A DNA stretch of 64,000 nt, taken from NCBI GenBank assembly GCA_018402305.1, contig JAGYJE010000009.1, positions 58,282 through 122,281 on the forward strand. Reading direction: 5' to 3'. The position numbers and the translations under genes are program-made. Numbering within the stretch: position 1 is the stretch's first letter; each line of letters starts with the position of its first letter. Under the pieces are notes generated by a model. It ran no database searches and was not told where the DNA came from. It was given only the letters and a program-made list of their open reading frames with translations. This DNA comes from Puniceicoccaceae bacterium. Lineage in GTDB: Bacteria > Verrucomicrobiota > Verrucomicrobiia > Opitutales > Coraliomargaritaceae. Shown one piece after another: positions 28,418 through 40,672 of the stretch.

Positions 28418-29542
28418 TTAGACGACTTTGCTTTGAACCGACGATTCCACGAGGTCAATCACGCGTTGCCGCTCATCTGCAGTGAGGGAGGAGCCGCTTG
28501 GCAGGCAGAGGCCCCGGTTGAACAGATCTTCGGCGACCTCCCCACCGAAGGTCCGGCGTCCGGCGAAGACCGGTTGCAGATGAAGCGGCTTCCAAATCGG
28601 GCGCGCCTCAATAGCCACTGCCTCCAGAGCATCAATTAGATCATCCCGCGAGCACGCGCTGAACTCTGGATGAAGCGTGAGGCAGGTCAGCCAATAATTG
28701 GGTGCATCGGGATCGGCGATGGGCATAAAGCGGATTCCGGCCAGCCCGTCCAAGGCGGACTGATAGGCTTCGAAATGAGCCCGGCGCGCGGCGATACGCC
28801 GATCCAGATCCTCCAGCTGGCTCTGGCCCAGCCCGGCCAAAACATTGCTCAGCCGATAATTGTAGCCGATCGCTTTGTGCTCGTAGTGCCGGACCGGTTC
28901 GCGCGCTTGTGCGCCGAGGTAACGGGCGCGGGCGATCAGGTCGACATCGTCGGAGAGGAGCATACCGCCGCCCGAGGTGGTGATGATCTTATTACCGTTA
29001 AATGAAAAAAACGAGAGCGTCCCCATAGAGCCCGCGGGCCGCCCCTGATAGCTCGCTCCCAGCGCCTCGGCGGCGTCTTCAACGATCGGCACAGCGAACT
29101 CCCGGCAAAGTGCTTCGATGGCATCCATTTCCGCACACTGTCCGTAAAGATGAACCACGACAACCGCCTTGGCATTCGGGTGGGCTTTCAGCGCCTCGCG
29201 GAGGCGGTCGGGGTCCAGGTTCCAGGTGCGGCGTTCACAGTCGACAAAGACCGGCTCAGCCCCGAGGTAGCAGATCGGGTTGGCGCTTGCCGCGAAAGTC
29301 AGCGTGGGGCAAATAACGGTATCACCCGGACCGACCCCGAGAATTTGCAGAGCGAGGTGCAGCGCGGCGGTCCCCGAGTTGAGTGCCACGGCATGCGCAC
29401 GCTTCGCGCGTGCAGCCACAGCGGCTTCAAAGTGATCCAGGGCAGGCCCTACCGGGGCCACCCAGTTTGAGTTCAGGACGGCGGCCACGGCTGCGTGGTC
29501 GCGCTCGCTGATGTCGGGCGGAGACAAATAGATGCGGGGCAT
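28418..29542 (-). CDS. DegT/DnrJ/EryC1/StrS sugar aminotransferase, PglE-like
   Basis: 374 residues. IYLSPPDISERDHAAVAAVLNSNWVAPVGP at the N-terminus, EDAAEALGASYQG and the PLP-lysine motif SFNGNKIITTSGGGML are all diagnostic. Converts a 4-keto-6-deoxy NDP-sugar into the 4-amino sugar using glutamate, directly after the dehydratase product encoded 8 bp downstream. Suggests bacillosamine-type glycan synthesis. Confidence 0.88.
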   Translation of the reverse strand: MPRIYLSPPDISERDHAAVAAVLNSNWVAPVGPALDHFEAAVAARAKRAHAVALNSGTAALHLALQILGVGPGDTVICPTLTFAASANPICYLGAEPVFVDCERRTWNLDPDRLREALKAHPNAKAVVVVHLYGQCAEMDAIEALCREFAVPIVEDAAEALGASYQGRPAGSMGTLSFFSFNGNKIITTSGGGMLLSDDVDLIARARYLGAQAREPVRHYEHKAIGYNYRLSNVLAGLGQSQLEDLDRRIAARRAHFEAYQSALDGLAGIRFMPIADPDAPNYWLTCLTLHPEFSACSRDDLIDALEAVAIEARPIWKPLHLQPVFAGRRTFGGEVAEDLFNRGLCLPSGSSLTADERQRVIDLVESSVQSKVV

Positions 29543-29543
29543 T

Positions 29544-31346
29544 TTACAAACGTGAGATCAACAGCTCGCGCTCGAAGATCATTTCTTTGGGGAGGTGGGT
29601 GTGCAGTTTGAGGAAAAGTTCCTCATGCGGCAACGTTTGCATGCGCATGCGCTCACGATCGATATGCATGAGTTTATCAAAGGCCTCCTCGCTCATGTCC
29701 AGACCACGCCAATCCATATCGCTGTAGCGGGGCATCCAGCCGATCGGGGTCTCCTTGGCACCGACGCGGCCCGTTGCCCGCTCAACGATCCAGCGCAGGG
29801 GGCGCATGTTTTCACCAAATCCCGGCCACATAATGTGACCGTCCTCATCCGTGCGGAACCAGTTCACGTTAAAAATGCGCGGAGTTTCGCTAAGCAAGCG
29901 CTGCATTTGAATCCAATGCCGGAAGTAATCCCCCATGTGGTAGCCGCAGAAGGGCAGCATGGCCATCGGATCGCGGCGAATCGTGCCGACTGTGCCCTCC
30001 GCAGCCGCCGTCATTTCCGAGCCGGTCGTCGCACCGAGATACACTCCATGCCCCCAGTTGAATGCCTGCGTGACGAGTGGCACATCGTGCATCCGGCGCC
30101 CGCCGAAGATCATGGCATGAATCCGCACACCCTCCGGCCGTTCCCAATTCGGGTCAATCACAGGACAATTGGCAGCCGGCGCAGTGAAGCGGCTGTTCGG
30201 GTGCGCGGCGGGCGTCTCGCTTTCCGGCGTCCAATCCTGCCCCTTCCAGTCGATGAGATGCGCGGGTGGTTCTTTCGTCAGCCCCTCCCACCAAATATCA
30301 CCGTCGTCGGTCAGGGCGACGTTCGTGAAGATGGTGTCTTTGGAGCAGGAAGCCAGCGCGCTGGGATTCGTGCGCTCGGAGGTTCCCGGGGCTACCCCGA
30401 AAAAGCCGGCCTCGGGGTTGATGGCGCGTAGGCAGCCATCCGGCCCTGGTTTGATCCAGGCGATGTCGTCACCCACGCAGGTCACCTTGTAGCCCTCCAT
30501 CTCCTTCGGCGGGATGACCATGGCAAAATTCGTCTTTCCGCAGGCGCTGGGGAAGGCGGCCGTTACATAGGTCTTCGTGCCGTCCGGTTCCTCCACCCCG
30601 AGGATGAGCATGTGCTCCGCCATCCAGCCCTCGTCCCTGGCCAGCGTGGAGGCGATTCGCAGGGCGAGGCACTTTTTGCCCAGCAAGGCATTGCCGCCAT
30701 AACCGGAGCCATAGGAAACGATCGTCCGCTCCTCGGGGAAGTGGACGACGTAGGTGTCCTCCGGATTGCAGGGCCAGGCAACGTCCTTTTCGCCAGCTTC
30801 GAGCGGGCAGCCGACTGAGTGCAGGCAGGGCACAAAAAAGCCGTCCGCGCCCAAGACTTCAAGGACGGCGGTCCCCACCCGTGCCATGATGCGCATATTA
30901 ACCACCACATAAGGTGAGTCGGTTATTTCCACACCGATCTTTGAAATGGGGCCCCCGATAGGGCCCATGCTGAAGGGGATAATATACATCGTCCGCCCGT
31001 GCATGCAGCCCTTGAATAATTGCTTCAGCTTGCGCCGCATCACGCGCGGTTCTTCCCAATTATTGGTCGGGCCCGCGCCGTCCTTATTCTGTGAGCAAAT
31101 GAAGGTTCTTGATTCGACCCGTGCCACGTCGCGCGGATCGGAGCGAAAGAGGTAGCTGTTGGGACGCTTCGTTTCGTTCAGCTTAATGCAGCTGCCCTGC
31201 TCAATCATTTCAGTAAAAAGCTGATCGGCCTCTGCCTGAGAACCATCACACCAGTGGATACTGGCAGGTTCGCAAAGCGTCACCATCTTCTTGACCCATT
31301 TTTGGAGTGCTTTGTGGGAGATTTTCGCAGAGGAATTTTTCGCCAT
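29544..31346 (-). CDS. pckG: Phosphoenolpyruvate carboxykinase (GTP)
   Basis: 600 residues, normal for the GTP-dependent class. [15 protein letters not shown] near the N-terminus, the hyper-reactive-cysteine P-loop [12 protein letters not shown] (about residues 275-286), [18 protein letters not shown] and [21 protein letters not shown] are all family hallmarks. Converts oxaloacetate and GTP to PEP, CO2 and GDP for gluconeogenesis. The next gene downstream begins 2 bp away. Confidence 0.95.
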   Translation of the reverse strand: MAKNSSAKISHKALQKWVKKMVTLCEPASIHWCDGSQAEADQLFTEMIEQGSCIKLNETKRPNSYLFRSDPRDVARVESRTFICSQNKDGAGPTNNWEEPRVMRRKLKQLFKGCMHGRTMYIIPFSMGPIGGPISKIGVEITDSPYVVVNMRIMARVGTAVLEVLGADGFFVPCLHSVGCPLEAGEKDVAWPCNPEDTYVVHFPEERTIVSYGSGYGGNALLGKKCLALRIASTLARDEGWMAEHMLILGVEEPDGTKTYVTAAFPSACGKTNFAMVIPPKEMEGYKVTCVGDDIAWIKPGPDGCLRAINPEAGFFGVAPGTSERTNPSALASCSKDTIFTNVALTDDGDIWWEGLTKEPPAHLIDWKGQDWTPESETPAAHPNSRFTAPAANCPVIDPNWERPEGVRIHAMIFGGRRMHDVPLVTQAFNWGHGVYLGATTGSEMTAAAEGTVGTIRRDPMAMLPFCGYHMGDYFRHWIQMQRLLSETPRIFNVNWFRTDEDGHIMWPGFGENMRPLRWIVERATGRVGAKETPIGWMPRYSDMDWRGLDMSEEAFDKLMHIDRERMRMQTLPHEELFLKLHTHLPKEMIFERELLISRL

Positions 31347-31539
31347 GGTAAAACCCTAACAGCACCCGGCGCCATGGTAAGCAAAAAGAGGCCGTTTGGC
31401 TGACTTTTCTTTTAAAGATTCAGGCGGGTGTTCGCGGGGAATTCGCCTTTTAGAAAGAGCTACTATAAGATAAACGAAAAAATCCGCATTGCATTCCTCT
31501 GCGGGGAACCTAGCAATTCGGGATCAGGCATTTATTGGA

Positions 31540-31776
31540 ATGAGCGAACAGGATCTTATACATTTACTTGGCCGCCGCGGCGTGGCCTCATGGCGTCAAT
31601 CTCTGGGCCGCTGGGTGGAGTCGGGCCCGGTGCAGACATTCATCATCGCGGTGATTTTGCTGAATGGGTTGATTCTTGGGCTCGAGACAAGTGATGCTCT
31701 CATGGCAACGCTCCACCGCATGGAGTCGGACCTGGCGACCCTGCGCAGCCACATCAATAAGGAAAAGCGGGATTAG
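31540..31776 (+). pseudogene. Internally deleted voltage-gated ion channel remnant
   Basis: About 78 codons from ATG 31540. The first 55 residues resemble the start of bacterial NaChBac-type ion transporters, including the S1 helix FIIAVILLNGLILGLETSDAL. The sequence then jumps to a coiled-coil C-terminus, TLHRMESDLATLRSHINKEKRD, of the kind that ends such channels. Helices S2-S6 and the selectivity filter are missing, yet the frame is intact across the junction. It could be a dead remnant or a translated microprotein. No close partner gene. Confidence 0.55.
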
Positions 31777-31783
31777 GCAAATC

Positions 31784-32944
31784 CTACTCGTCGTCGTCAT
31801 CGTCGGACTGGAGCTTGGGTGCGTCGGTGACGTCGCCAAAGATTCCGCCGGAAAGGCTGCGGTTGTGTTTGCGGCGTTGGTTGCGCTCGTGCTCCAACTG
31901 GCCCTCTACGGAGTAGCGGGCAAAGGGCACCGCCGCCAAGCGGGCCGCCGGGATGGGTTTTCCGGTGACCGCGCAGACGCCGTAGCTGCCGTCCTTGATG
32001 CGCAGGATTGCTTCCTCAATCTCGTTGAGGGCCTCTTGCTCACTGGAAACAAGGCTCAGAGCAAAGTCGCGGTCAAAGCTGTCGGTTCCGGCGTCGGCTT
32101 GGTGATTGCCGTAGCCGGAGGAGTCCCCAAAGTCGTCGCGGGCAGAGTGCTTCAGGGTGTCCGATGTGTGCAGTGTGATCTCTTCGCTGACGTGCTTGCG
32201 CAGCTCAATCAGCAGCTTGTAGTATTTTTTGAATTTTTTTGGAATCTGTTGATCGTCGAGCTCTGTCCGCTTCTTTTTTTCGGCTGGATTAAAGCCGAGA
32301 ATGTCGGCTAAAGAGGCGGCAGCATGGGAGCGTTTCTTCACCGGTTTGTCGTCGATGAGAGGCTTGGTCGACTTTTCCGGTGCCTTGGCTACTTTTTTAA
32401 CGGGTTTTGGCTGGGGCGTCTCCCCGGAGGCCTTTGACTTCTTCGCAGCCATAAGCTCAGCCACGTCATCCAGAGAGAAAACAACCGGCCCCGCTTTTTT
32501 GTCAGGGCTGACCTCTGAGCGCGAGACCTCGGGTTTTTTGAGAGTATTGGGCGACGAGGGCGTCGCTTGCTTGACCGGGGCGAGCGATTTGTTCGGGCTT
32601 TTCTGCTTGGCGGGTGCTTTTTTCGCCACGGTCTTCTTGGCTACAGTTTTTTTTGAAGCTTTTTTCGCCGGAGGCTTCCCCGCGGGCTTTTCGGCCACTT
32701 TTTTCGGCGCGACTTTCGCCACTTTTTTCGGCGCGACTTTTTTAATCACGACTTTCTTGGCAGGTGTTTTTTTCGCCGTTTTTTTCTTCGCTGCGGGTTT
32801 CCTGACAGTTTTTTTAGAAGCGGGTTTTTTCTTCGCGATTTTTTTTGCCGTGGTTTTTTTGACAGGCGTTTTTTTTGCCGGTGATTTTTGGGTCACGGTT
32901 TTTTTGGCGGTTTTTTTGGGAGTGGCTTTTTTCTTGGCAGGCAT
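31784..32944 (-). CDS. DksA/TraR-like protein with histone H1-like Lys/Ala/Pro tail
   Basis: 386 residues in two parts. Residues 1 to about 135 are almost only K, A, P, T, V (repeats such as KKTAKKT, APKKVAK) and resemble eukaryotic H1 tails. Residues about 245-386 form a DksA-like coiled coil plus C-terminal module (GNHQADAGTDSFDRDFALSLVSSEQEALNEIEEAILRIKDGSYGVCAVTGKPI). Only one of the usual four zinc cysteines remains (GVCAVTGKPIPAARL). It may bind DNA non-specifically through the tail and RNA polymerase through the DksA-like part; both are inferred. Transcribed divergently from the channel remnant side and upstream of nothing in its operon. Confidence 0.8.
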   Translation of the reverse strand: MPAKKKATPKKTAKKTVTQKSPAKKTPVKKTTAKKIAKKKPASKKTVRKPAAKKKTAKKTPAKKVVIKKVAPKKVAKVAPKKVAEKPAGKPPAKKASKKTVAKKTVAKKAPAKQKSPNKSLAPVKQATPSSPNTLKKPEVSRSEVSPDKKAGPVVFSLDDVAELMAAKKSKASGETPQPKPVKKVAKAPEKSTKPLIDDKPVKKRSHAAASLADILGFNPAEKKKRTELDDQQIPKKFKKYYKLLIELRKHVSEEITLHTSDTLKHSARDDFGDSSGYGNHQADAGTDSFDRDFALSLVSSEQEALNEIEEAILRIKDGSYGVCAVTGKPIPAARLAAVPFARYSVEGQLEHERNQRRKHNRSLSGGIFGDVTDAPKLQSDDDDDE

Positions 32945-32980
32945 TGTTTTAAACAGCGGGTGTGGTGTGGTGTGATTTGT

Positions 32981-35809
32981 TTAGGCAGACATAGCCTTCA
33001 GTGCATTGGCGCACCGCGGAGAGACGTCGCCCCATGTTTCGGTTTCGATAAGTTTGGGGACCCAGCGCCAACTGCGGGGGCAGCGGACGCCATCGGCGTG
33101 ATCGACCTCGACGGAAAGCTCAGTTGCGTCGCTCGACTCGATGAGGATGACTTGGGAAAGGATAAAGAGTTCCGGGAGATCGCTTTCGTATTTTTGGAGA
33201 CGGGCGAAGTCAGGACTTGTTGGAGGCCCGGTGATGGTGGCCTTGGCATCGAGGCTTTGGCCGATGGTCTTTTTTTGCCGCAGGGCTTCGAGGGGGTCGT
33301 TTAACCGGGTCGACAAAAAGTTCCGCAGAGCGCGGATGTCGGCGGCCGTTTCAGCATGTTCCCAGGCGGGGTCGACGGTGGGCCAGTCGGCCAATGCGAT
33401 GGGTTGCTCGCCAAAATCGCCGTCGCACTGCGCGTAGCTCCAGGCCTCGTCCGCCGTGAAGGGAACGAGGGGGGCGATGAGTCGCGTGAATGTCGAAAAA
33501 ATAATATCGATGGCGGTCTGCGAGGACCGGCGGAGCGGGTCGTTCGGGCTGCGGGTGTAGAGGCGATCCTTCAGGATGTCGTGGTAGGTGGCTGACAGTG
33601 TGTTGGCGACGAAGGGATCAATGAAATCTTTGAAAGCGCGGTGGAATTCGTAAGCATCGTAGGCTTCTGTCACCTTGCGCACAAGCTGCGCGAGTTCGTT
33701 GAGGGCCCACTTGTCGAGCGCGTTCAACTGGTCGAGCGGCACGGCGTCTTTGGCCGCATCGAAGTCGTGCAGATTACCGATTTGAAAACGCAGGGTGTTT
33801 CGCAGGTTGCGATAATTATTGGCCACATTGTTGACGATCTTGTCGGAGACCGGCACATCGCCCCGGTAATCCTGCGAGCAGATCCAGAGACGAATGATGT
33901 CGGCTCCGTAGCCTTGGATCCACTCGTTGAGCGGACGGGCCGCACCGTCGCTCTTGGAGAGCTTGGTGCCGTCTTCTTTCACGATAAAGCCGTGGGTCAG
34001 CAGATTTTTGTAGGGGGCGGCTTTGTCGGCGATAACCGAGGTCCAGAGCGAGCTTTGAAACCAACCTCGGTGCTGATCGGAGCCCTCCAGGTAAAGATCG
34101 GCGGGCCATGCAAGGTTGGGGCGCTTTTGCAGGACGGCGCGGTGGCTCGTGCCGGAGTCGATCCAAACATCAAGGGTATCGTTGCCGCAGCGCAGCTTTT
34201 CGGGGCTGGGCCAGTCGGCAGGCCGTTCGATCCCCTCCAGGAGCTCGGCGGCGCTCTGCTCGAACCAAATATTCGTGCCGGCCAGGGCAACCTTTTTAGC
34301 CAGCCCGCGGATGACAGCGGCGTCGATATAGGTGCCGCCATCCTCATCGTAAAATGCGGGGATCGGGACGCCCCAGGTGCGTTGGCGGCTGATGCACCAG
34401 TCGGGCCGGTTCTCCACGGCCGCGCGGATCCGGTTTTCACCCCAGCTGGGGATGAAGTTGACCGCTTTGAGCGCTTCGAGGGCGCGCGCGCGGTCGCCGT
34501 TTTTGTCCAGGGCTATGAACCACTGGTCCATCGCTCGGAAAACGACGGGTGTCTTGGAGCGCCAACAGTGCGGGTAGCTGTGGTGAATTTTCTTTTTCCC
34601 AATGAGCGTATCATTTTCGGCTATTATACGGAGTACCCCGAGATTGGCCGGGGAGGGCTTGCCATCTTCGGATTCGAGGACGGAGAGGCCGACGATTTCG
34701 GCGGGCACCTGACCATCATCGACGTAACAGCCGTTATCATCGAGTGGACAGTAGACTTCGAGGCTATTGTTGATTCCGGTGATATAGTCGTCCAGACCGT
34801 GCCCGGGCGCGGTGTGCACGCAGCCGGTGCCGCTTTCGGTGGTAACATAGTCGGCCAGAAGAATGGGTGAGGGGCGATCAATAAAGGGGTGGCGGGCCTT
34901 GAGCTTCTCCAACTGAGCGCCTTGGAAGGTGGCCAGCGTCGTGAAGTCCCCGATTTTGCATTCGGCCGCGACAGTTTGCAACCGATCCGTCGCGATAATC
35001 AAGGTGCCATGCGCTTCCGTTTTGATTGCGGAGTATTCGATATTTGAATGCACCGACACCGCCAAATTGGCCGGGAGCGTCCAAGGGGTTGTCGTCCAGA
35101 TAACGATCGCGCTGTCTTCGTCTGGAAGCCCCAGCTGCCTCCGGGCCGCCTCCTCGAGGGGCATTTTTACATAAATGGAAATGCTGCTGTGTTCCCTATA
35201 TTCGATTTCGGCCTCAGCCAGTGCCGTGGCGCAGGGGATCGACCAGTAGACCGGTTTCTTACTTCGGTAGACCAGCCCCTGCTCAACGAAGGTGGCAAAG
35301 GTCTCCAGCTCGGCGGCCTCGTATTCGGGGTGAATCGTCCAATACTCGTTGGCCCAGTCTGCCGTGACGCCGAGCCGCTCAAACTGCTCACTCTGGATCC
35401 GGCGATACTTGTCGGCAAACTCGGCGCAGGCTTTGCGCACTTCCAGCGGGGTGTAATCGGTCCGGCCGGAATCCTGCAACTCGCGCGAGACTTTGTGCTC
35501 GATGGGGAGCCCATGACTGTCCCAGCCAGGAATGTAGGGGGCCCGCATACCCTGCATCCATTTGTAACGCAGGATCGTGTCTTTCAGCGTCTTGTTCAGT
35601 GCGTGGCCAAGGTGAAGATCCCCATTGGTAAACGGGGGGCCGTCGTGCAGGATGAAAGTGGGTCCATCGCTGTTTTTCGACTGAATCCTTTCGTAGAGCC
35701 CAATTTTTTTCCAGTGGTCGACGCGCTGTGGTTCGCGCTCGACCAAATTACCCCGCATGGGGAAGTTGGTTTTTGGGAGATTGAGCGTATCTTTGAGGTC
35801 TTGTGCCAT
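32981..35809 (-). CDS. ileS: Isoleucyl-tRNA synthetase
   Basis: 942 residues from ATG 35809. Class I signature HIGH-type GDLHLGHALNKTLKD, WDSHGLPIEHKV, the editing domain (TTTPWTLPANLAV, GTGCVHTAPGHGLDDY) and KMSKS-type TKLSKSDGAARP are all present. The C-terminal zinc-ribbon is partly degenerate (CPRSW...SPRC). Charges tRNA-Ile. The start used lies just before MAQDLKDTLNLPKT, the normal N-terminus. Confidence 0.95.
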   Translation of the reverse strand: MAQDLKDTLNLPKTNFPMRGNLVEREPQRVDHWKKIGLYERIQSKNSDGPTFILHDGPPFTNGDLHLGHALNKTLKDTILRYKWMQGMRAPYIPGWDSHGLPIEHKVSRELQDSGRTDYTPLEVRKACAEFADKYRRIQSEQFERLGVTADWANEYWTIHPEYEAAELETFATFVEQGLVYRSKKPVYWSIPCATALAEAEIEYREHSSISIYVKMPLEEAARRQLGLPDEDSAIVIWTTTPWTLPANLAVSVHSNIEYSAIKTEAHGTLIIATDRLQTVAAECKIGDFTTLATFQGAQLEKLKARHPFIDRPSPILLADYVTTESGTGCVHTAPGHGLDDYITGINNSLEVYCPLDDNGCYVDDGQVPAEIVGLSVLESEDGKPSPANLGVLRIIAENDTLIGKKKIHHSYPHCWRSKTPVVFRAMDQWFIALDKNGDRARALEALKAVNFIPSWGENRIRAAVENRPDWCISRQRTWGVPIPAFYDEDGGTYIDAAVIRGLAKKVALAGTNIWFEQSAAELLEGIERPADWPSPEKLRCGNDTLDVWIDSGTSHRAVLQKRPNLAWPADLYLEGSDQHRGWFQSSLWTSVIADKAAPYKNLLTHGFIVKEDGTKLSKSDGAARPLNEWIQGYGADIIRLWICSQDYRGDVPVSDKIVNNVANNYRNLRNTLRFQIGNLHDFDAAKDAVPLDQLNALDKWALNELAQLVRKVTEAYDAYEFHRAFKDFIDPFVANTLSATYHDILKDRLYTRSPNDPLRRSSQTAIDIIFSTFTRLIAPLVPFTADEAWSYAQCDGDFGEQPIALADWPTVDPAWEHAETAADIRALRNFLSTRLNDPLEALRQKKTIGQSLDAKATITGPPTSPDFARLQKYESDLPELFILSQVILIESSDATELSVEVDHADGVRCPRSWRWVPKLIETETWGDVSPRCANALKAMSA

Positions 35810-35950
35810 GATAATAGACCGTAGGCCGATGGAAAAGCGCGGCAGTGTGGGGGCTTGATGACCCAAGTCAAGCACTCAGAATTTTCTCGCGAAGAATCGC
35901 CAGATGCCTTTCCTGCGGCCTGTGCGGATGGTTTGTTTGTATTCAGATTT

Positions 35951-36961
35951 ATGAGCCTTGCTTTTTTTCAACTGCCTTTTCCAGAACTCCATTTTTTGTG
36001 GTTGGTGCTGCTCATTGTGCTTGGTCTGGCGGCCCTGACCTATGGCGGCGATATTTTGACGGGTGGTGCGGCGGCCATTTCGGTTAATTTGAAGATTGCC
36101 CCGATCGTGGTCGGTCTAACCGTGGTTTCGATCGCGACCTCGATGCCCGAAATGGCCACCTCGCTAACAGCGGCTACCGACAACCCGGGAATCGCCCTGG
36201 GCAATATCCTTGGCAGCAATGTGGCCAACATTGGTCTGATCCTTGGGATTTGTGCCGTCATCGCCCCGCTCAAAATTGAGCTGCGTCTGATCCGTCGCGA
36301 AGTCCCCATCCTGATCGGGGTGACTTTACTCTTCGGCCTTTTTGCCACGGGTGGCGGCTTTAATCGCTTGGAAGGCATTGTTTTACTTGGGCTGACAGCG
36401 GCCTACCTTCTTTATATCGTGCGTGGTGCCATGGCCGAGAGGTCTCCCAAGCTGGACGAGGAATTCGCTCAAGAGGCTGAATCCTTTCAGAAGAAAACAA
36501 CCATGACGGCCCTCTTCTTGCTGCTTGCGGGGGCGGTGCTTCTTGCGGTGGGCGCGGACCTGTTGGTCGGTGCCTCGGTCGAGATGGCATTGCGCATGGG
36601 TGCGAGCGAGCTCTTCGTCGGTCTGACGATCGTTGCGATCGGGACCAGTCTTCCCGAATTGTCGGCTTCGCTCTCGGCCGTTCGCGCCGGCCACGGGGAT
36701 ATGTGCGCGGGTAACATCGTCGGCTCCAACTTATTTAACATCCTGCTCATTGGTGGCGCGGTCTCGGCCATCGCAGGTATGGAGGTGCGGGATAAGCTCC
36801 TCTACATCGAGTTTCCCGCGCTCATTTTGCTTTCCGGCATACTACTGTGGATTTTTAAAACCGGTCGCATCGTCTCGAGGAAAGAGGGCGTCATTTTGCT
36901 TGTCTTGTATGCGGTGATTCTCTCCCTGTCCGGCTTGTCGCAATTTGGGCTGCTTTTTTAG
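35951..36961 (+). CDS. Calcium/sodium antiporter, CaCA family (YrbG-like)
   Basis: 336 residues from ATG 35951. Ten hydrophobic segments in two inverted halves; each half carries the alpha-repeat ion-binding motif: [17 protein letters not shown] ... [16 protein letters not shown] and [17 protein letters not shown] ... [16 protein letters not shown]. Inner-membrane exchanger of Ca2+ (or K+) against Na+. A longer in-frame N-terminus from 35855 is polar and unlikely to be used. Confidence 0.9.
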   Translation: MSLAFFQLPFPELHFLWLVLLIVLGLAALTYGGDILTGGAAAISVNLKIAPIVVGLTVVSIATSMPEMATSLTAATDNPGIALGNILGSNVANIGLILGICAVIAPLKIELRLIRREVPILIGVTLLFGLFATGGGFNRLEGIVLLGLTAAYLLYIVRGAMAERSPKLDEEFAQEAESFQKKTTMTALFLLLAGAVLLAVGADLLVGASVEMALRMGASELFVGLTIVAIGTSLPELSASLSAVRAGHGDMCAGNIVGSNLFNILLIGGAVSAIAGMEVRDKLLYIEFPALILLSGILLWIFKTGRIVSRKEGVILLVLYAVILSLSGLSQFGLLF

Positions 36962-37088
36962 GTTCGGTTTATCCGTTTCCCGTTGCACTGGTAATCCATC
37001 AGCCAATAACCAAATAACCGAAAACTGAAAATCTGAAAACCGATCAACTGGCTACCGTTCAATCGAAAACCAATTCCACCGAATCCAA

Positions 37089-38666
<1,578 letters not shown>

Positions 38667-39311
38667 GTGAAAATCACCTCCGCCCAGTTTACCGGTTGCG
38701 CCACGGACCTTGAAAGTTGCCCGCCGTCGAGCCTGCCCGAGTTCGCCTTCGTCGGGCGCTCCAATGTGGGCAAGTCGTCCCTCATTAACCTGCTGGCGGA
38801 GGTCAGCGGCCTGGCAAAGACCTCCGGCACCCCCGGTAAAACGAAGCTGATCAACTTTTTCCGGATCAACGAGCAGTGGACCTTGGTCGACCTGCCGGGC
38901 TACGGATTCGCCAAGCTATCGAAGGCAAAGCAGGCAGCCTTTAATGAGCAGGTCAGCGGCTACCTGACCGGTCGGGAAAATTTGAAGCAGGTCTTCGCTT
39001 TACTGGATTCACAGCTCGAGCCGCTTGATACCGATCTGGCTTTCATCGACTGGCTTCAGCAGTGCGGGCTACCGTATTCGATCATTCTGACGAAGACCGA
39101 CCGCAGCGCGGATTCCAAGGTGCAGAACCATGAAGCACAACTACTCGAGGCTCTGGAGGACTACGGCCTCAACCCGAATGAAGTCTTCAAATGCAGTGCC
39201 AAAACCAAACGCGGCCGCGGGGCGGTGCTGAACTGGATCGAGGGCCAGCTTCCAAAAAAAAGTAAAAAGAAGCGCGTTCAATCGATCCAACTCGGCTGGA
39301 TGAAGCGTTAG
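38667..39311 (+). CDS. engB: Ribosome-biogenesis GTPase EngB/YsxC
   Basis: 214 residues, GTG start directly after the gpmI stop. G motifs are in order: G1 [13 protein letters not shown]2 region TSGTPGKT, G3 DLPGYGFA, G4 TKTD, G5 SAKT. This circular arrangement and length mark YihA/YsxC GTPases needed for 50S assembly. Stop overlaps the end of the convergent gene by 4 bp. Confidence 0.93.
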   Translation: MKITSAQFTGCATDLESCPPSSLPEFAFVGRSNVGKSSLINLLAEVSGLAKTSGTPGKTKLINFFRINEQWTLVDLPGYGFAKLSKAKQAAFNEQVSGYLTGRENLKQVFALLDSQLEPLDTDLAFIDWLQQCGLPYSIILTKTDRSADSKVQNHEAQLLEALEDYGLNPNEVFKCSAKTKRGRGAVLNWIEGQLPKKSKKKRVQSIQLGWMKR

Positions 39312-39994
39312 GGGTTACCGAAATCGACCACCTCGGGGTAGATCTGGCCGGTTGCCCCGATTCTAAAGAGATAGACCTTGTCCGGTTCGACTTTTGTATA
39401 AATCGCATTGCCGAAAACGGCCGTGATGCCGTATTCGCTGAGGCGGTTGGGGTCGTTGGCCAGCGACCAGACCGCCTCCCAGAAGGTCTCGCGGTCTTTC
39501 ACCTTCAATGATTGTGTGATCGCGTGGTAGCGCTCGGGCGTTTTGCCGGGAATTTGGATTGGCTGGCCTTTTTCCGGGGGTGTCTGCTCCCCGTAAATCC
39601 GCCGCCAGAGATAAAGCGCCCGTTCCTCCCCGGCCCGCACGGCCTGATCGCTGAATTTCACGATCAGCGCATCAAAGTGCACCACATCGCCGACGATCGT
39701 AAAAACCTGCTCGTCCACGATCTCTCGGGGCTTTCCGGCGGCGGTTTGCACAAACTTCAGCTCGGTGGTCACCTGACCGAGGCTGTCGCGCTGCTGGTTG
39801 ACCACCGTGGCGAAACCGATCTGTTCCTCGCGGGTTAGATTGGAGAGGGCCTTGTTCAGCTCGTGGTTTTCGGTCAGTAAACTATGGATACTGGAACTGG
39901 AGAGATAAAATGACAGCCCGAGGCCCGCCGCAGTGGCCAGCGCGGCCAAGGCAATGAGCGAGCCAATGATTTTTCCAGAATTTCCTGTGCGCAT
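39308..39994 (-). CDS. Uncharacterised single-pass membrane protein
   Basis: About 228 residues from ATG 39994 (40015 is an alternative). One N-terminal membrane helix (about 8-32), a short coiled coil, then an extracytoplasmic region with [22 protein letters not shown] and [20 protein letters not shown] do not recognise a family. It faces engB tail to tail. Confidence 0.6.
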   Translation of the reverse strand: MRTGNSGKIIGSLIALAALATAAGLGLSFYLSSSSIHSLLTENHELNKALSNLTREEQIGFATVVNQQRDSLGQVTTELKFVQTAAGKPREIVDEQVFTIVGDVVHFDALIVKFSDQAVRAGEERALYLWRRIYGEQTPPEKGQPIQIPGKTPERYHAITQSLKVKDRETFWEAVWSLANDPNRLSEYGITAVFGNAIYTKVEPDKVYLFRIGATGQIYPEVVDFGNP

Positions 39995-40184
39995 GGGGGG
40001 AGTGTGGTCGATCATTAACCGCACGCCAACTTATTTCACGCGGGCGGTGTGCTTTGGCTGTTGGCTGACGCGCCGTAATGGCCTGCGTGAGCGCAGACGC
40101 CACGTTAGCTCGTTTGTGGCTGGCGGGGTGAAGAACCGGCTCTCACGTCTGATGCCGCGCCCCGAAAAAATTCAAAAAAGGTGC

Positions 40185-40212
40185 TTGCACAGAAAAGTCG
40201 AAAGGCTACTTT
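40185..40212 (+). promoter_or_regulatory. Candidate promoter of the rpsL operon
   Basis: TTGCAC and TACTTT boxes separated by 16 bp, 35 bp before the rpsL ATG. Sigma-70-like by eye only. Confidence 0.4.
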
Positions 40213-40246
40213 CCTCATCTTTTCTCAAAACCAGCGATCCAATTTA

Positions 40247-40627
40247 ATGCCTACAATCAACCAACTCGTCCGTAACCCTCGCGTCGTGCAGAAGGAGAAA
40301 TCCAAGTCACGCGCACTGAACCGGAATCCGTTTCGTCGCGGGGTCTGCGTTCAGGTCATGACCCGTACACCCAAAAAGCCAAACTCGGCTATCCGCAAGG
40401 TGGCCAAGGTTCGCCTGACGAACGGTATCGAAGTCATTGCCTACATTCCCGACGAGGGTCACAATTTGCAGGAACACAGCATCGTGCTCGTTCGCGGTGG
40501 CCGTGTGAAGGATCTTCCCGGTGTGCGTTACCACATTGTGCGTGGCACTCTCGACTGCGTCGGCGTTGAAAAGCGTCGCCGGAGCCGCTCCAAATACGGC
40601 GTGAAGCGTCCAAAGGAAGCTTCCTGA
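40247..40627 (+). CDS. rpsL: 30S ribosomal protein S12
   Basis: 126 residues from ATG 40247. [39 protein letters not shown] and the decoding-site loop with the [11 protein letters not shown] and [15 protein letters not shown] motifs are invariant S12 features. The lysine at the classical streptomycin-resistance position (TPKKPNSA) is wild type. First gene of the str-type operon. Confidence 0.97.
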   Translation: MPTINQLVRNPRVVQKEKSKSRALNRNPFRRGVCVQVMTRTPKKPNSAIRKVAKVRLTNGIEVIAYIPDEGHNLQEHSIVLVRGGRVKDLPGVRYHIVRGTLDCVGVEKRRRSRSKYGVKRPKEAS

Positions 40628-40672
40628 GTTAATTTCCAAACGCTGAATTCCTAAATTTAATCGCCGCCTACT

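Noticed and set aside
33641..34870. Long plus-strand frame opposite ileS
   Set aside because: Antisense shadow of a highly conserved synthetase with all motifs on the other strand.
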